A DNA stretch of 64,000 bases from a virus, in IMG/VR virus record IMGVR_UViG_3300042868_011386, positions 25,458 through 89,457 of that record. One strand, 5' to 3'. Positions 47,124 through 55,707 of this stretch are shown here, piece after piece. The notes under the pieces were generated by a model. It saw only the letters and a list, made by a program, of their open reading frames with translations. It searched no databases and had not been told where the DNA came from. Numbering within the stretch: the stretch's first letter is position 1; each line of letters opens with the position of its first letter. A program made the translations under genes and the position numbers.

Positions 47124-48090
47124 ATTTATTAGTTTAGACGACTCATACGATTGTTATTTAAGTATGACATGGATGACTGATAATAATCATGGTATTTGCG
47201 GTCACATTTATGAAATTATAGATTATTATCTACTTCTTCATGTAAAATTTAATATTGGAATATTAATATGTGAAGACTTAAATTGGGAAAATATTGAAAT
47301 GTGCATTCGTGCAAAATATAGTATTGATGAAGAGATCATTTTAAAAATGAAACATAATACAATATTTTCATATAAACCCAAATATGTTATTGGCAAAAAT
47401 ACAAGTATACTATTTGTTGATGGTGGTTTATATCGATCATTATATCAATCTAGATGTTTATTAGCTGTTAAAAATATATTTTGTTTTAGATGTTCACCAC
47501 TTGACACACACTATAATCTTTCATACAAAAATCTTACGCTTTTACAAGACAATAGAGTGTATAATGATGAAGATAAAAAAATTGCAATAGATTATATAAA
47601 GAAAATAAATTTTAAATATTATAAAAAAATTAATAATGCGAAAACTAACACTGCATTGTTATATTTGACGTCGAATTGTAGACGTCTTTGTAATATATCA
47701 TTACTTGATATTATTTTTACATATCGTTTTGAAAAATATATTATAATTACAAATACACCAGAATTATATTCTGATATTATAAAAGATTTTCCTAATATAA
47801 CAATAATGACAGTGCCAGTTGAAAATATATTTGAAAAATTTGATACTTATATATACACTCCAACTGGTAAAGATGGCAGCATAGCACAAATATCTTTTGA
47901 TTGCAGTCCACGATTTATTGCTGAATGTAAATATTATAACAAAGATGTAATTTATCATAATATAGATGAAAATTATTTGTCTATTGACACAGGTTTAAAG
48001 TGGCGTCAATATGATATTAAAAATAATTTTGAAAAATTACATTTAATTGATTCTGATGAAATTATAGATATATTATATGACAGGCTTTAA
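47104..48090 (+). CDS. Unknown protein of the enzyme block (glycosyltransferase-like?)
   Basis: A 328-residue protein starting at ATG 47104 (MKNTIVKFISLDDSYDCYL); the longer frame from 47038 lies entirely in the preceding gene. Segments such as GKNTSILFVDGGLYRSL, KYIIITNTPELYSDII, and DGSIAQISFDCSPRFIAECK suggest two Rossmann-like halves, loosely recalling a GT-B glycosyltransferase, but no diagnostic motif is present. I recall similar unnamed proteins in marine phage sugar clusters. The function is unassigned. Confidence 0.5.
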   Translation: MKNTIVKFISLDDSYDCYLSMTWMTDNNHGICGHIYEIIDYYLLLHVKFNIGILICEDLNWENIEMCIRAKYSIDEEIILKMKHNTIFSYKPKYVIGKNTSILFVDGGLYRSLYQSRCLLAVKNIFCFRCSPLDTHYNLSYKNLTLLQDNRVYNDEDKKIAIDYIKKINFKYYKKINNAKTNTALLYLTSNCRRLCNISLLDIIFTYRFEKYIIITNTPELYSDIIKDFPNITIMTVPVENIFEKFDTYIYTPTGKDGSIAQISFDCSPRFIAECKYYNKDVIYHNIDENYLSIDTGLKWRQYDIKNNFEKLHLIDSDEIIDILYDRL

Positions 48091-49099
48091 TGATAAAATT
48101 AAATCATTTGAAATTATACCTCACTCAGATTGGTTTGATTATGATTTAAAAGTTACATTAAAACCAACATTCAAATGCAATCATCGTTGTTGGTTTTGCA
48201 CAGAATATGATAATTCTACTGAGTCATGGACAAAAGAACAGTGTGATGCAGTATTAGAAAAATTAAAAGAAATACCAAACAATAAGAAAAAAATATTTTT
48301 TTATTTTTATGGTGGAGAACCAACATTAAGTAGATACTGGGAATATTTAAATTATAGACTTGTTGAGATATTTCATAATAGAGAACTTTTTATACAAACC
48401 CAAACTAACCTCAGTTTAAATAAAAATCGCCTTGAATTATTCTTAGACACAATAAATGGCTTAAAGTCTAAAAAACATATTATTGATATTTGTAGTAGCT
48501 ATCATCTTAATAAACAAAATGTTGAAGATTTTATAGAAAAGATGCATATTTGCAATAGATATAATGCTTTAGGATTTTGCTTTTTTAGTACTGAATTAAA
48601 ACATAAAGAACAAACATTGGATGAATGTTTAAAAATAGTTAAAGAATTTCCTAATAAATTGAAAATGCGATTTACTGAAATCTATAACTTGCAATATAGA
48701 AATATTCCAGAATACTCAGAATATATAAAGGATCCATATCTACTTGGAGATGACCATGGTAAAAGTTTAGAATTTAGATATTGGTTAAAATATTATCCAG
48801 AATTGCGACAATATTTTGAAAAAGCATGGGACTTTAAAGTAAATGATCAGATTTTTAATTTTTCTGAAGTGTCTGCATACAATATTCATATGAAATTTAA
48901 GTTTATGAAATGTGAATGTGGCGTTAAAAATATGGTTATTGATCATAATTTAAATGTATATCATTGTAACGATGATTTTTATAACAATAGAAATATTACG
49001 AATCTATCAGACTTAAATCTAGAATGCTATTTAAATAAATTAGTTAGATGTTTAAATAATGCATGTTATGATGGACTCGATCATAGAAAAATATTATGA
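48077..49099 (+). CDS. Radical SAM enzyme 3
   Basis: A 340-residue radical SAM protein with C34-x3-C38-x2-C41 (PTFKCNHRCWFCTEYDN) and YGGEPTL near 78-84. Auxiliary cysteines occur near the end (MKCECGVKNM, YHCNDDF, LVRCLNNACYDGLD), fitting a SPASM-like domain. It overlaps the previous gene by 14 bases and the amidinotransferase gene by 4 (ATGA), so the two are likely made together and might act in sequence. Confidence 0.85.
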   Translation: MTGFNDKIKSFEIIPHSDWFDYDLKVTLKPTFKCNHRCWFCTEYDNSTESWTKEQCDAVLEKLKEIPNNKKKIFFYFYGGEPTLSRYWEYLNYRLVEIFHNRELFIQTQTNLSLNKNRLELFLDTINGLKSKKHIIDICSSYHLNKQNVEDFIEKMHICNRYNALGFCFFSTELKHKEQTLDECLKIVKEFPNKLKMRFTEIYNLQYRNIPEYSEYIKDPYLLGDDHGKSLEFRYWLKYYPELRQYFEKAWDFKVNDQIFNFSEVSAYNIHMKFKFMKCECGVKNMVIDHNLNVYHCNDDFYNNRNITNLSDLNLECYLNKLVRCLNNACYDGLDHRKIL

Positions 49100-50157
49100 C
49101 AGAATACAATACATTAAAGCGAGTAATTGTTGGAGTTGAAAATTATGAAAACTCTAAAATTGTAGATGTGTCTTTAAAACATTTTTTTAAAGATAACTTA
49201 AAGGATTACTATCGTGATGAAAACTTTATATCATATAATGTACCCGATAGATATATAGATGAAAGAAAACAGGATTTAGATAATTTAGCTGAACTTTTGC
49301 AAAACGAAGGAGTAGAAGTGCTTCGTCCTTTACCATGCAACCGCTTAAAAACTATTAGAACACCATATTTTAATAGTATTTTTTATTCTAATTCAAACGT
49401 ACGAGATTTAACTTTAACTATTGGTAATAAAATAATAACGGCACAAACTACAGTACGCTCTCGTTATTTTGAAAACACACTATTAAATGAAATATTATAT
49501 AACGAAACACTTAAATATGATAAACTACTAGTATCACCTCCACTAGCAAGTTTGAGTGATGATAAACTAGATTGGTGTGATTGGAGAGAGTATGTAACAT
49601 TAGATGATAAGCATTTTGATACTCAATATGAAATACTATTTGATGCTGCAAACTGTATAAAAGTTACGAATAGTGATATTATAATGAATATCGGAAATCG
49701 TAATCATTATAATGGTTATATTTGGCTAAAACAGATGTTGCCTGAAATTAATATACATCCAATTTATATGTGTGATAATCATATAGATGGAACAATATTG
49801 CCAATTAGAGATGGTGTATTTTTGGTAAATACATGTTTTTTAAAACATGATATTAGATCTTATTTACCTGAGAAATTTCATAGTTGGGAGTTTATAGAAG
49901 TAAATGAAAAAAAATTAAACCCAAAAATTTATGATGAATTATTACTTTCTGGACCGCAGTTAGCGACATATGAAGGAATCGACATAAATGTATTATCATT
50001 ATCTCCAAATAAAGTTGTAGTACAAGATTCTGCAGTTCATGTCATTGATAAATTAGATAAGCATGGTTTTGAAGTTTTACCAATTCAATTTAGACATGGA
50101 GTTTTATTTGGTGGAGGAATACACTGTTCAACACTAGACTTAGCACGTGATGAGTGA
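49096..50157 (+). CDS. Glycine amidinotransferase-like enzyme (pentein fold)
   Basis: A 353-residue homologue of arginine:glycine amidinotransferases, which move an amidino group from arginine to an amine. The catalytic triad is visible: D183 in FDAANC, H229 in NHIDGTILP, and C344 in GGGIHCSTLDL, corresponding to Asp, His and Cys of the human and StrB-type enzymes. The N-terminus (YNTLKRVIVGV) is also typical. In bacteria such enzymes make guanidino compounds in streptomycin-type aminocyclitol and toxin pathways. Here the acceptor might be an amino sugar or amine produced by neighbouring genes (inference). Confidence 0.85.
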   Translation: MTEYNTLKRVIVGVENYENSKIVDVSLKHFFKDNLKDYYRDENFISYNVPDRYIDERKQDLDNLAELLQNEGVEVLRPLPCNRLKTIRTPYFNSIFYSNSNVRDLTLTIGNKIITAQTTVRSRYFENTLLNEILYNETLKYDKLLVSPPLASLSDDKLDWCDWREYVTLDDKHFDTQYEILFDAANCIKVTNSDIIMNIGNRNHYNGYIWLKQMLPEINIHPIYMCDNHIDGTILPIRDGVFLVNTCFLKHDIRSYLPEKFHSWEFIEVNEKKLNPKIYDELLLSGPQLATYEGIDINVLSLSPNKVVVQDSAVHVIDKLDKHGFEVLPIQFRHGVLFGGGIHCSTLDLARDE

Positions 50158-50974
50158 TAACTTAAATGAATATGCACTAATTACTGTAATAGAAGGAAAC
50201 TCTAATTCTATAAATCATAAAATTAATCCTAGACTATTAGAGAATGAGGCGTTAAAATGTTTTAAATCTTGGAGAAAAAATGCAGGAATATATTCAGATA
50301 TCGACATATATTGTATATGTGTTTCTGGAAATACTCCGAGTAAAACCACAATAAGTGAATTTTCTCAGTATAATGTAAAATATATTGAAAATTATATTGA
50401 TGATACTAAATATTTTAAAAATGGTTGGTGGTGTAAACCATTAGGATGTTCGGTGTTAGAAAAAATGTTACCACATAAATATTTAATACATATTGATCTT
50501 GATATGTATTTGTATAAACCTCCTACCGTTCAATTAAATGTAAATTCGTGTTTAGCATACGATAAGTACGATACTTTAACTGAACGTATACTATCCTATA
50601 AATTTGATTCGTCATTTCGACCATTTAATACATGTTTTATAACTACAATACTCAAAGATAAAATTTTTTCTAAATGGTATGATACACTGTTAAAATTAGA
50701 AGAAAGCTTTAATAATAATACAAAATTTTGCAAAGAATATTTTGCAGATATTGAATACAATAAACTTGAAGAAGGAGCTTTTGATATAATTTCTCTTAAA
50801 AATAGTATAATACAAGTTAATGATATTATGTTCGGAGAAACATACACCCCACTACATAAGATGGAAACTACTCATAATATCTGTTTTCATCATTATCATC
50901 TATACAATAAATATAATTTAAACCATTATAACTATATAAAAGATAAAATACTATTTGTAAATGAATACTCCTGA
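50150..50974 (+). CDS. GT-A-like glycosyltransferase 1
   Basis: A 274-residue protein; ATG 50150 is preferred, with GTG 50147 as an alternative. The N-terminus is Rossmann-like (EYALITVIEGNS), followed by a DxD motif in KYLIHIDLDMYLYKPP that would bind the metal and nucleotide sugar. Its overall layout is like the 51764 protein (ALIGAIEGTTN; WIDGDVAVL), so the two are distant paralogues. There is no membrane segment. It overlaps the amidinotransferase gene by 8 bases and the next gene by 14. Confidence 0.62.
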   Translation: MSDNLNEYALITVIEGNSNSINHKINPRLLENEALKCFKSWRKNAGIYSDIDIYCICVSGNTPSKTTISEFSQYNVKYIENYIDDTKYFKNGWWCKPLGCSVLEKMLPHKYLIHIDLDMYLYKPPTVQLNVNSCLAYDKYDTLTERILSYKFDSSFRPFNTCFITTILKDKIFSKWYDTLLKLEESFNNNTKFCKEYFADIEYNKLEEGAFDIISLKNSIIQVNDIMFGETYTPLHKMETTHNICFHHYHLYNKYNLNHYNYIKDKILFVNEYS

Positions 50975-51767
50975 AAAATTTGGAATATGGATAACACAGC
51001 GGTGCCCCATGCGATGTTCTTTTTGCCCAAATAGTGATGAGTATTTTAAAAATGGCAAAATTATGCCTTTATCTATTTTTAAAGATAAAGTTGATGAAAT
51101 AATATCGAACGGAATAACAAACATCGATCTTACTCCTATTATTGGTGAAGTAATGACTTTAAATAATTTAAATGAATATCTTGATTATTTAGACTCAAAA
51201 TTAGAAATATGTGAATATACATTTATTACGTGTTTAGTTTGCCCACAGAAACACATAGACTATATAACTAATAGAAAAAAATTAAAATTGGAAATAAGTT
51301 TTTATGGAGTAGATAGAGAAAAATTTAAAGCTAGGACCAATCGCGATGCGTTTAATATATTTTTAAGCAATTTAAAATATTTAATATCAAATTACAAATA
51401 TAATTGCAAAAAAATTGTATTAATTAACAGAACTCTTGAAAGTCTTGGTCCTATACCGAAACAAGATAAAAGTTTACTATTGAAATTTTTAGTAGACAAA
51501 TGTCATATTGATAATGATTGGATTGCTGATAGAGATAATACTCTACAGCAAAATTCTGATTTACATGAATGTCATTTTATGTCTGAACCGTTATTAACAG
51601 AAACTGGAATTTGTTTTTGTTGTATGGACTGGAATAAAAAATATATAGTCAATTCTAAAATAAATGAATTTTACGGTGATTCTAATACCTTTATATCTAA
51701 AATACGTGATATAAGTAATGTATGTAATAAACGGTGTGGATGGTATAGACCATTGAAAAAATTATGA
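50961..51767 (+). CDS. Radical SAM enzyme 4
   Basis: A 268-residue radical SAM protein with C15-x3-C19-x2-C22 (WITQRCPMRCSFCPNSDEY), a degenerate GGE-like motif (LTPIIGEVMTLNN), and C-terminal cysteines (ECHFMSEPLLTETGICFCCM; VCNKRCGWYRP) as in SPASM proteins. The CPNS context recalls SPASM enzymes that act on peptides or sugars. It sits between two GT-A-like genes and overlaps both. Confidence 0.82.
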   Translation: MNTPEKFGIWITQRCPMRCSFCPNSDEYFKNGKIMPLSIFKDKVDEIISNGITNIDLTPIIGEVMTLNNLNEYLDYLDSKLEICEYTFITCLVCPQKHIDYITNRKKLKLEISFYGVDREKFKARTNRDAFNIFLSNLKYLISNYKYNCKKIVLINRTLESLGPIPKQDKSLLLKFLVDKCHIDNDWIADRDNTLQQNSDLHECHFMSEPLLTETGICFCCMDWNKKYIVNSKINEFYGDSNTFISKIRDISNVCNKRCGWYRPLKKL

Positions 51768-52714
51768 AAAAAAGAATAGCTTTAATTGGTGCGATTGAGG
51801 GTACAACTAATCGAGTATTAGAAAAAGATTATCTATTTTTTATAAAAACATTGAGAAAAAATGGTGGTCAATATTCTAATATTGATGTATATCTACTTCA
51901 ACCGACAAGATATGATATTTTAAGTTCTACGAAAGATGAACTATTAAAATATGGAGTAACCTTTATAAAAGATATTTCCAGCTATAATCAACCGGGGAGA
52001 GATTTTAACTATACAAACAAACCTATCGCATGTAATTATTTCTATAAATCGCTTAAAGACGATTATGATTATTTTTTATGGATTGACGGAGACGTTGCAG
52101 TTTTAAACGAATTTGAATTGCCAAATTGTAAAGAAGATGAAATAATATTTTTACACAATAATGAATTTTTTGATGTAAATTGTTTATCATATATTACACA
52201 TAATAGTGAAAATTTCTTGTATGATAAAGAATCATACGATGATATGCTAAGCAAATTAAATATTATAAACAATAATTATATTGCAACAAATTCGTGGTTT
52301 ATTTTTGCATCATCGAAATCTATTTTCTGGGAAAAATGGAATTTACTAACTCGCGATTATATTGAATCTGTGTCTAACTATGGAAAGGAACAATTTAGAT
52401 TTGCTAAAGATACCGTTCACTTTGAAAATAGAATTGAAGAATTGACTATGGATATTGTTATTAAAGATAACAATTTAATAAAGATATTGCCAACTAATAT
52501 TCATACATTTAATACTCCAGATTTAAAAAATAGTCATGATTATATTGAAAAATTCAACTATAATGCAAATTGCGTTCACTTCGATGATATACAGTATCTA
52601 AATTATAATAGCGAACTTAAAAAATATTTTGAAAATAACGCATATCTAAAGAGTCAAATACTTGCAATATATGGAATGGATATTTATAAAAATTTATTTT
52701 TAAATTATGAATAG
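51764..52714 (+). CDS. GT-A-like glycosyltransferase 2
   Basis: A 316-residue protein with start KKRIALIGAIEGTTNRVLEK and a DxD motif (YFLWIDGDVAVLNEFELPN), giving a GT-A fold assignment similar to the 50150 protein. The second half is helical and acidic and ends YGMDIYKNLFLNYE. There is no transmembrane segment. It is translationally coupled to radical SAM 4 (4-base overlap) and to the DegT-like gene (8-base overlap). The acceptor is unknown. Confidence 0.62.
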   Translation: MKKRIALIGAIEGTTNRVLEKDYLFFIKTLRKNGGQYSNIDVYLLQPTRYDILSSTKDELLKYGVTFIKDISSYNQPGRDFNYTNKPIACNYFYKSLKDDYDYFLWIDGDVAVLNEFELPNCKEDEIIFLHNNEFFDVNCLSYITHNSENFLYDKESYDDMLSKLNIINNNYIATNSWFIFASSKSIFWEKWNLLTRDYIESVSNYGKEQFRFAKDTVHFENRIEELTMDIVIKDNNLIKILPTNIHTFNTPDLKNSHDYIEKFNYNANCVHFDDIQYLNYNSELKKYFENNAYLKSQILAIYGMDIYKNLFLNYE

Positions 52715-53318
52715 CACATGGGATAGCATTACATTATTTGAAAAACTTATAGCGAATTATTGCGGTAGTACATATGCAGTTGCAGTTGATAGTTGTACAC
52801 ATGCCATTTTTCTTTGCCTTAAATATTGTCAATATTTAAAATATAACATTGATACTATTAATATACCTAAACAGACATATGTGTCTGTTCCAATGCAGGT
52901 ATATCATTCAGGATATAAAATTAATTTTGTCGATAAACATTGGGATGGTCTATATTCGTTAGATCCATTGCCAATCATTGATAGTGCACAGACATTTAAG
53001 GCAAATATGTACAAACCAAATACATATCAATGTCTGTCATTTCATAATAAAAAACCTATTCCAATAGGAAAGGGAGGAATGATATTAACTGATAATCATG
53101 ATGCACATACTTGGTTTAAAAATATGCGTCATGATGGAAGAGATTTAAATAAATCTCATGAGGATATTACACATATTGGATATCATATGTATATGCAACC
53201 CGAATATGCAATTCGTGGAATTGAATTATTTTATAATAATTCTCATAAGTATTATTTGTCGCAAAAATATTCTGATTATTTCGATATTTCAAATTTATTA
53301 TGTTTTAAAAATATATGA
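52707..53318 (+). CDS. Short DegT/DnrJ/EryC1-type aminotransferase
   Basis: A 203-residue PLP sugar aminotransferase-like protein. Family signs: FEKLIANYCGSTYAVAVDSC near the start, IPKQTYVSVPMQVYHSGY, the cofactor Asp in PIIDSAQTFKA (D92), and the Schiff-base Lys in LSFHNKKPIPIGKGGMILT (K116 most likely), then NMRHDGRD. Typical members have about 370 residues; this one ends where the C-terminal small domain should begin, and the next gene does not supply it. It may be a reduced enzyme, an enzyme half, or inactive. If active, it would install an amino group on a nucleotide-linked keto sugar. Confidence 0.7.
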   Translation: MNSTWDSITLFEKLIANYCGSTYAVAVDSCTHAIFLCLKYCQYLKYNIDTINIPKQTYVSVPMQVYHSGYKINFVDKHWDGLYSLDPLPIIDSAQTFKANMYKPNTYQCLSFHNKKPIPIGKGGMILTDNHDAHTWFKNMRHDGRDLNKSHEDITHIGYHMYMQPEYAIRGIELFYNNSHKYYLSQKYSDYFDISNLLCFKNI

Positions 53319-54016
53319 AAAATGATTTATTAAAAAAATATTTTAATGGGTTTCTAGAAAAACATTTTTCTAGAATTGAATCAGATAAAGGTCATATTAT
53401 GACTTTATTATATAAAGAATATAATATTCGCGTTAGAAAAAATAAAATAGATATAGTATATCATAGAGAATTACCATATACTATTATTGTCGATGATACT
53501 AGAAAATTTTTATATAAAACCAATATTGGTGCGCGAACTCCAAATATAGAATCATTTGATATAATTAAAAAAGATTTTGAAAAATGTTTTACTAGTACCT
53601 TGTTACCAAATATTTTAAACGAAACTTTAAATTTTTATGAAGTTGAATATTTCGATAATGATAATTATAGAATATTTGATACTGAAAATTTATATATTTT
53701 ATTTTTAAGTAAGAATAAAAATAAAATATTAAATTATTATGAAACTATAAAAAATAATAATTATTGTATTGTTGATTTTGAATTACAAAATTTTATTTTT
53801 AATATTCACACTAATGAAATATTTTTAATATATTCTGGTGATATGGATAAATGTGAAACGTTTAATCCTAACATTTTTAGTATCGATACCTTTGATGAAA
53901 AATCAACGTTTTTTATTACTAATATCATAAATGAATTTCCATATAATTTATCTAAAACAGACTATATCAATAATTTGAGTAAATTGTACCCTAATTGTAA
54001 TATTAAATTTTTGTAA
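53315..54016 (+). CDS. Unknown AT-rich gene (233 aa)
   Basis: A 233-residue protein I do not recognise. It is very rich in Asn, Ile, Lys and Tyr, with an N-terminal helical stretch (LLKKYFNGFLEKHFSRIESD) and beta segments (YTIIVDDTRKFLYKTN). There is no signal peptide or membrane helix. It overlaps the DegT-like gene by 4 bases and is followed by the only gap in the block. It contains more AT than almost any other gene in the window, which points to recent acquisition. Confidence 0.45.
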   Translation: MKNDLLKKYFNGFLEKHFSRIESDKGHIMTLLYKEYNIRVRKNKIDIVYHRELPYTIIVDDTRKFLYKTNIGARTPNIESFDIIKKDFEKCFTSTLLPNILNETLNFYEVEYFDNDNYRIFDTENLYILFLSKNKNKILNYYETIKNNNYCIVDFELQNFIFNIHTNEIFLIYSGDMDKCETFNPNIFSIDTFDEKSTFFITNIINEFPYNLSKTDYINNLSKLYPNCNIKFL

Positions 54017-54024
54017 TATATTAT

Positions 54025-54132
54025 ATGATTGATAAAGTTACATATTTTAAATCAACTCCATATTCAAACAAACGTGTGCTAGAAAACGCGTATGATGAGT
54101 TAATACTAAGCGAATTGGGATTAGTTAATTAG
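54025..54132 (+). CDS. Micro-ORF or gene remnant (35 aa)
   Basis: A 35-residue open frame (MIDKVTYFKSTPYSNKRVLE, then NAYDELILSELGLVN) in the 192-base gap that interrupts the otherwise overlapping gene chain. It could be the start of a lost gene. Downstream, 54133-54208 holds a short inverted repeat (TAGAT/ATCTA around a T-run) and no other gene. Confidence 0.35.
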   Translation: MIDKVTYFKSTPYSNKRVLENAYDELILSELGLVN

Positions 54133-54208
54133 ATTTTTTTTATCTAGGTATAGTGTATTTGATACAAAAAAGAAAAATAAAACAGATATTTTATCAAAAA
54201 ATAGTGAT

Positions 54209-55063
54209 ATGAATTTAGTAATTACTGGAGGAGATGGTTTTATTGGACGATCATGTATAGATAAATGGTCGTCGATACATAATATTACATCTTTAGATAA
54301 ACTTTCTGGTGTTGATATATCTTCAGATTCTAGTATTTTAGAATCTTCAATAATTGATTGTGATATCGTATATCACCTAGCCAGTCCTGTCGGAATAGAT
54401 TTGATTGATCGTCATCAAGATTCTTTTTTAAATGATATGATAAAGATGAATCTTAAAGTATTTAATTTGGTTAAAAAATATAATAAAAAAATTGTATTTT
54501 TTAGTACTTCAGAAGTTTATAAAGATTGCGATGGAGCATCAGAAAATGATAATTTAACAATAGGTTCTCCTAATATTCCTAGATGGGGTTATGCTAGCGG
54601 TAAATTAACTTCTGAATTTTTGTGTAAAAGTTTATGTCCGCAATCCGTAATTATACGACCATTTAATATTTGTGGAGCGTATGATCGTAAGGGAGTGTTA
54701 TTTTCCTTTATGAATAGCATTCGTAATGAATCAGATATTTGTATTCATGGAGACGGAAATCAGGTTAGATCTTTTTGTGATATTCGTGATCTTGTTGCCT
54801 TTTTAGATATACTAAATAGTCATGAATTTAACGGAGAAATATATAATGTTGGAAATAGTGAAAATTCTATTTCAATAAATGAACTTGCTAAACTATGCAT
54901 AGACATTTCTAATTCATCAGTAAAAATAAATCATGCTCCGTATTCTGATTGTTTTTCTGATAAACATCGTGATATTATATATCGAAAACCAAACTGTGCT
55001 AAAATGTATGATTTGTATAGACCGCAATACAATCTTATAGATATAATAAAGAGTATGCTATGA
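54209..55063 (+). CDS. NAD-dependent nucleotide-sugar epimerase/dehydratase (extended SDR)
   Basis: A 284-residue extended short-chain dehydrogenase. The NAD motif is GGDGFIG (7-13), the active-site Ser/Thr lies in FFSTSEVYKD, and YASGK supplies the Tyr-Lys pair. PFNICGAYDRKG and SFCDIRDLVAF are typical of nucleotide-sugar epimerases/dehydratases, and GEIYNVGNSENSISINELA closes the substrate domain. At 284 residues it is slightly short (usual about 310-340). It probably makes a modified nucleotide sugar for the glycosyltransferases. It begins the second overlapping run of the block. Confidence 0.85.
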   Translation: MNLVITGGDGFIGRSCIDKWSSIHNITSLDKLSGVDISSDSSILESSIIDCDIVYHLASPVGIDLIDRHQDSFLNDMIKMNLKVFNLVKKYNKKIVFFSTSEVYKDCDGASENDNLTIGSPNIPRWGYASGKLTSEFLCKSLCPQSVIIRPFNICGAYDRKGVLFSFMNSIRNESDICIHGDGNQVRSFCDIRDLVAFLDILNSHEFNGEIYNVGNSENSISINELAKLCIDISNSSVKINHAPYSDCFSDKHRDIIYRKPNCAKMYDLYRPQYNLIDIIKSML

Positions 55064-55707
55064 AAAATATTGTTGTAATTGGAGCTCACTTAGATGATGC
55101 AGAATTTGGTATGGGAGGTACCATTGCTAAACTATCCAATGACTATAATATAACTCTTTGCATTTTCTGTAAAGGAAATCGTCCAGGTTCAGAGTTTGTT
55201 CAGTCTTCTCGTGAAGATGCAATAAGAAATAATATAACAGATCTAAACATATCTGAGTATATTCAGTTAGACTATTCTGATATATCTCTTGACACGATTC
55301 CATTTATTGAAATTTCTTCGCGTATAACTAAACTTGTAGATAAAATTTCTCCGTACACAGTATTTACGCACTACTCACGAGATATTAATACGGATCATAA
55401 GATAATATCAAATGCTACACGAGTAGCATGTCGTCCAAGAGAATCATGTAGCGTACGTGAACTATATGAATATTCAATACCTGGAAGCACTGAATGGTCG
55501 TTTACTGATACAAAATTTAATACATTTTTTGATATTTCTAACTATACTAGTATAAAATATGAATGCATATCACGCTATAAAACTGAAGTAAAAACTGAGA
55601 TTGACCCGTTAAATTTAGAATATATAAAACACAGAGATCTTTATTATGGTGGATTGTTTGGATATAGAGCAGCTGAACCGTTTATAAACATTTTTTCAAA
55701 GCGATGA
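55060..55707 (+). CDS. PIG-L/LmbE family deacetylase
   Basis: A 215-residue zinc-dependent N-deacetylase-like protein. The motif A9-H10-L-D12-D13-A-E15 (VIGAHLDDAEFGMGGT) and the later THYSRDINTDHKIISNATRV (H-x3-D-x3-DH) are the PIG-L metal and catalytic residues. Family members remove acetyl groups from GlcNAc-type sugars and related compounds. It overlaps the neighbours by 4 bases on both sides. With the NodB-type gene downstream, the block encodes two different deacetylase folds. Confidence 0.88.
   Translation: MKNIVVIGAHLDDAEFGMGGTIAKLSNDYNITLCIFCKGNRPGSEFVQSSREDAIRNNITDLNISEYIQLDYSDISLDTIPFIEISSRITKLVDKISPYTVFTHYSRDINTDHKIISNATRVACRPRESCSVRELYEYSIPGSTEWSFTDTKFNTFFDISNYTSIKYECISRYKTEVKTEIDPLNLEYIKHRDLYYGGLFGYRAAEPFINIFSKR

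Noticed and set aside
52681-52688. TATAAATA on the minus strand inside the GT/DegT junction (and another at 37587-37594)
   Set aside because: No minus-strand gene follows; regarded as chance.
54133-54208. Possible promoter (TATAGT) before the SDR gene
   Set aside because: No -35 or late motif at a sensible distance.
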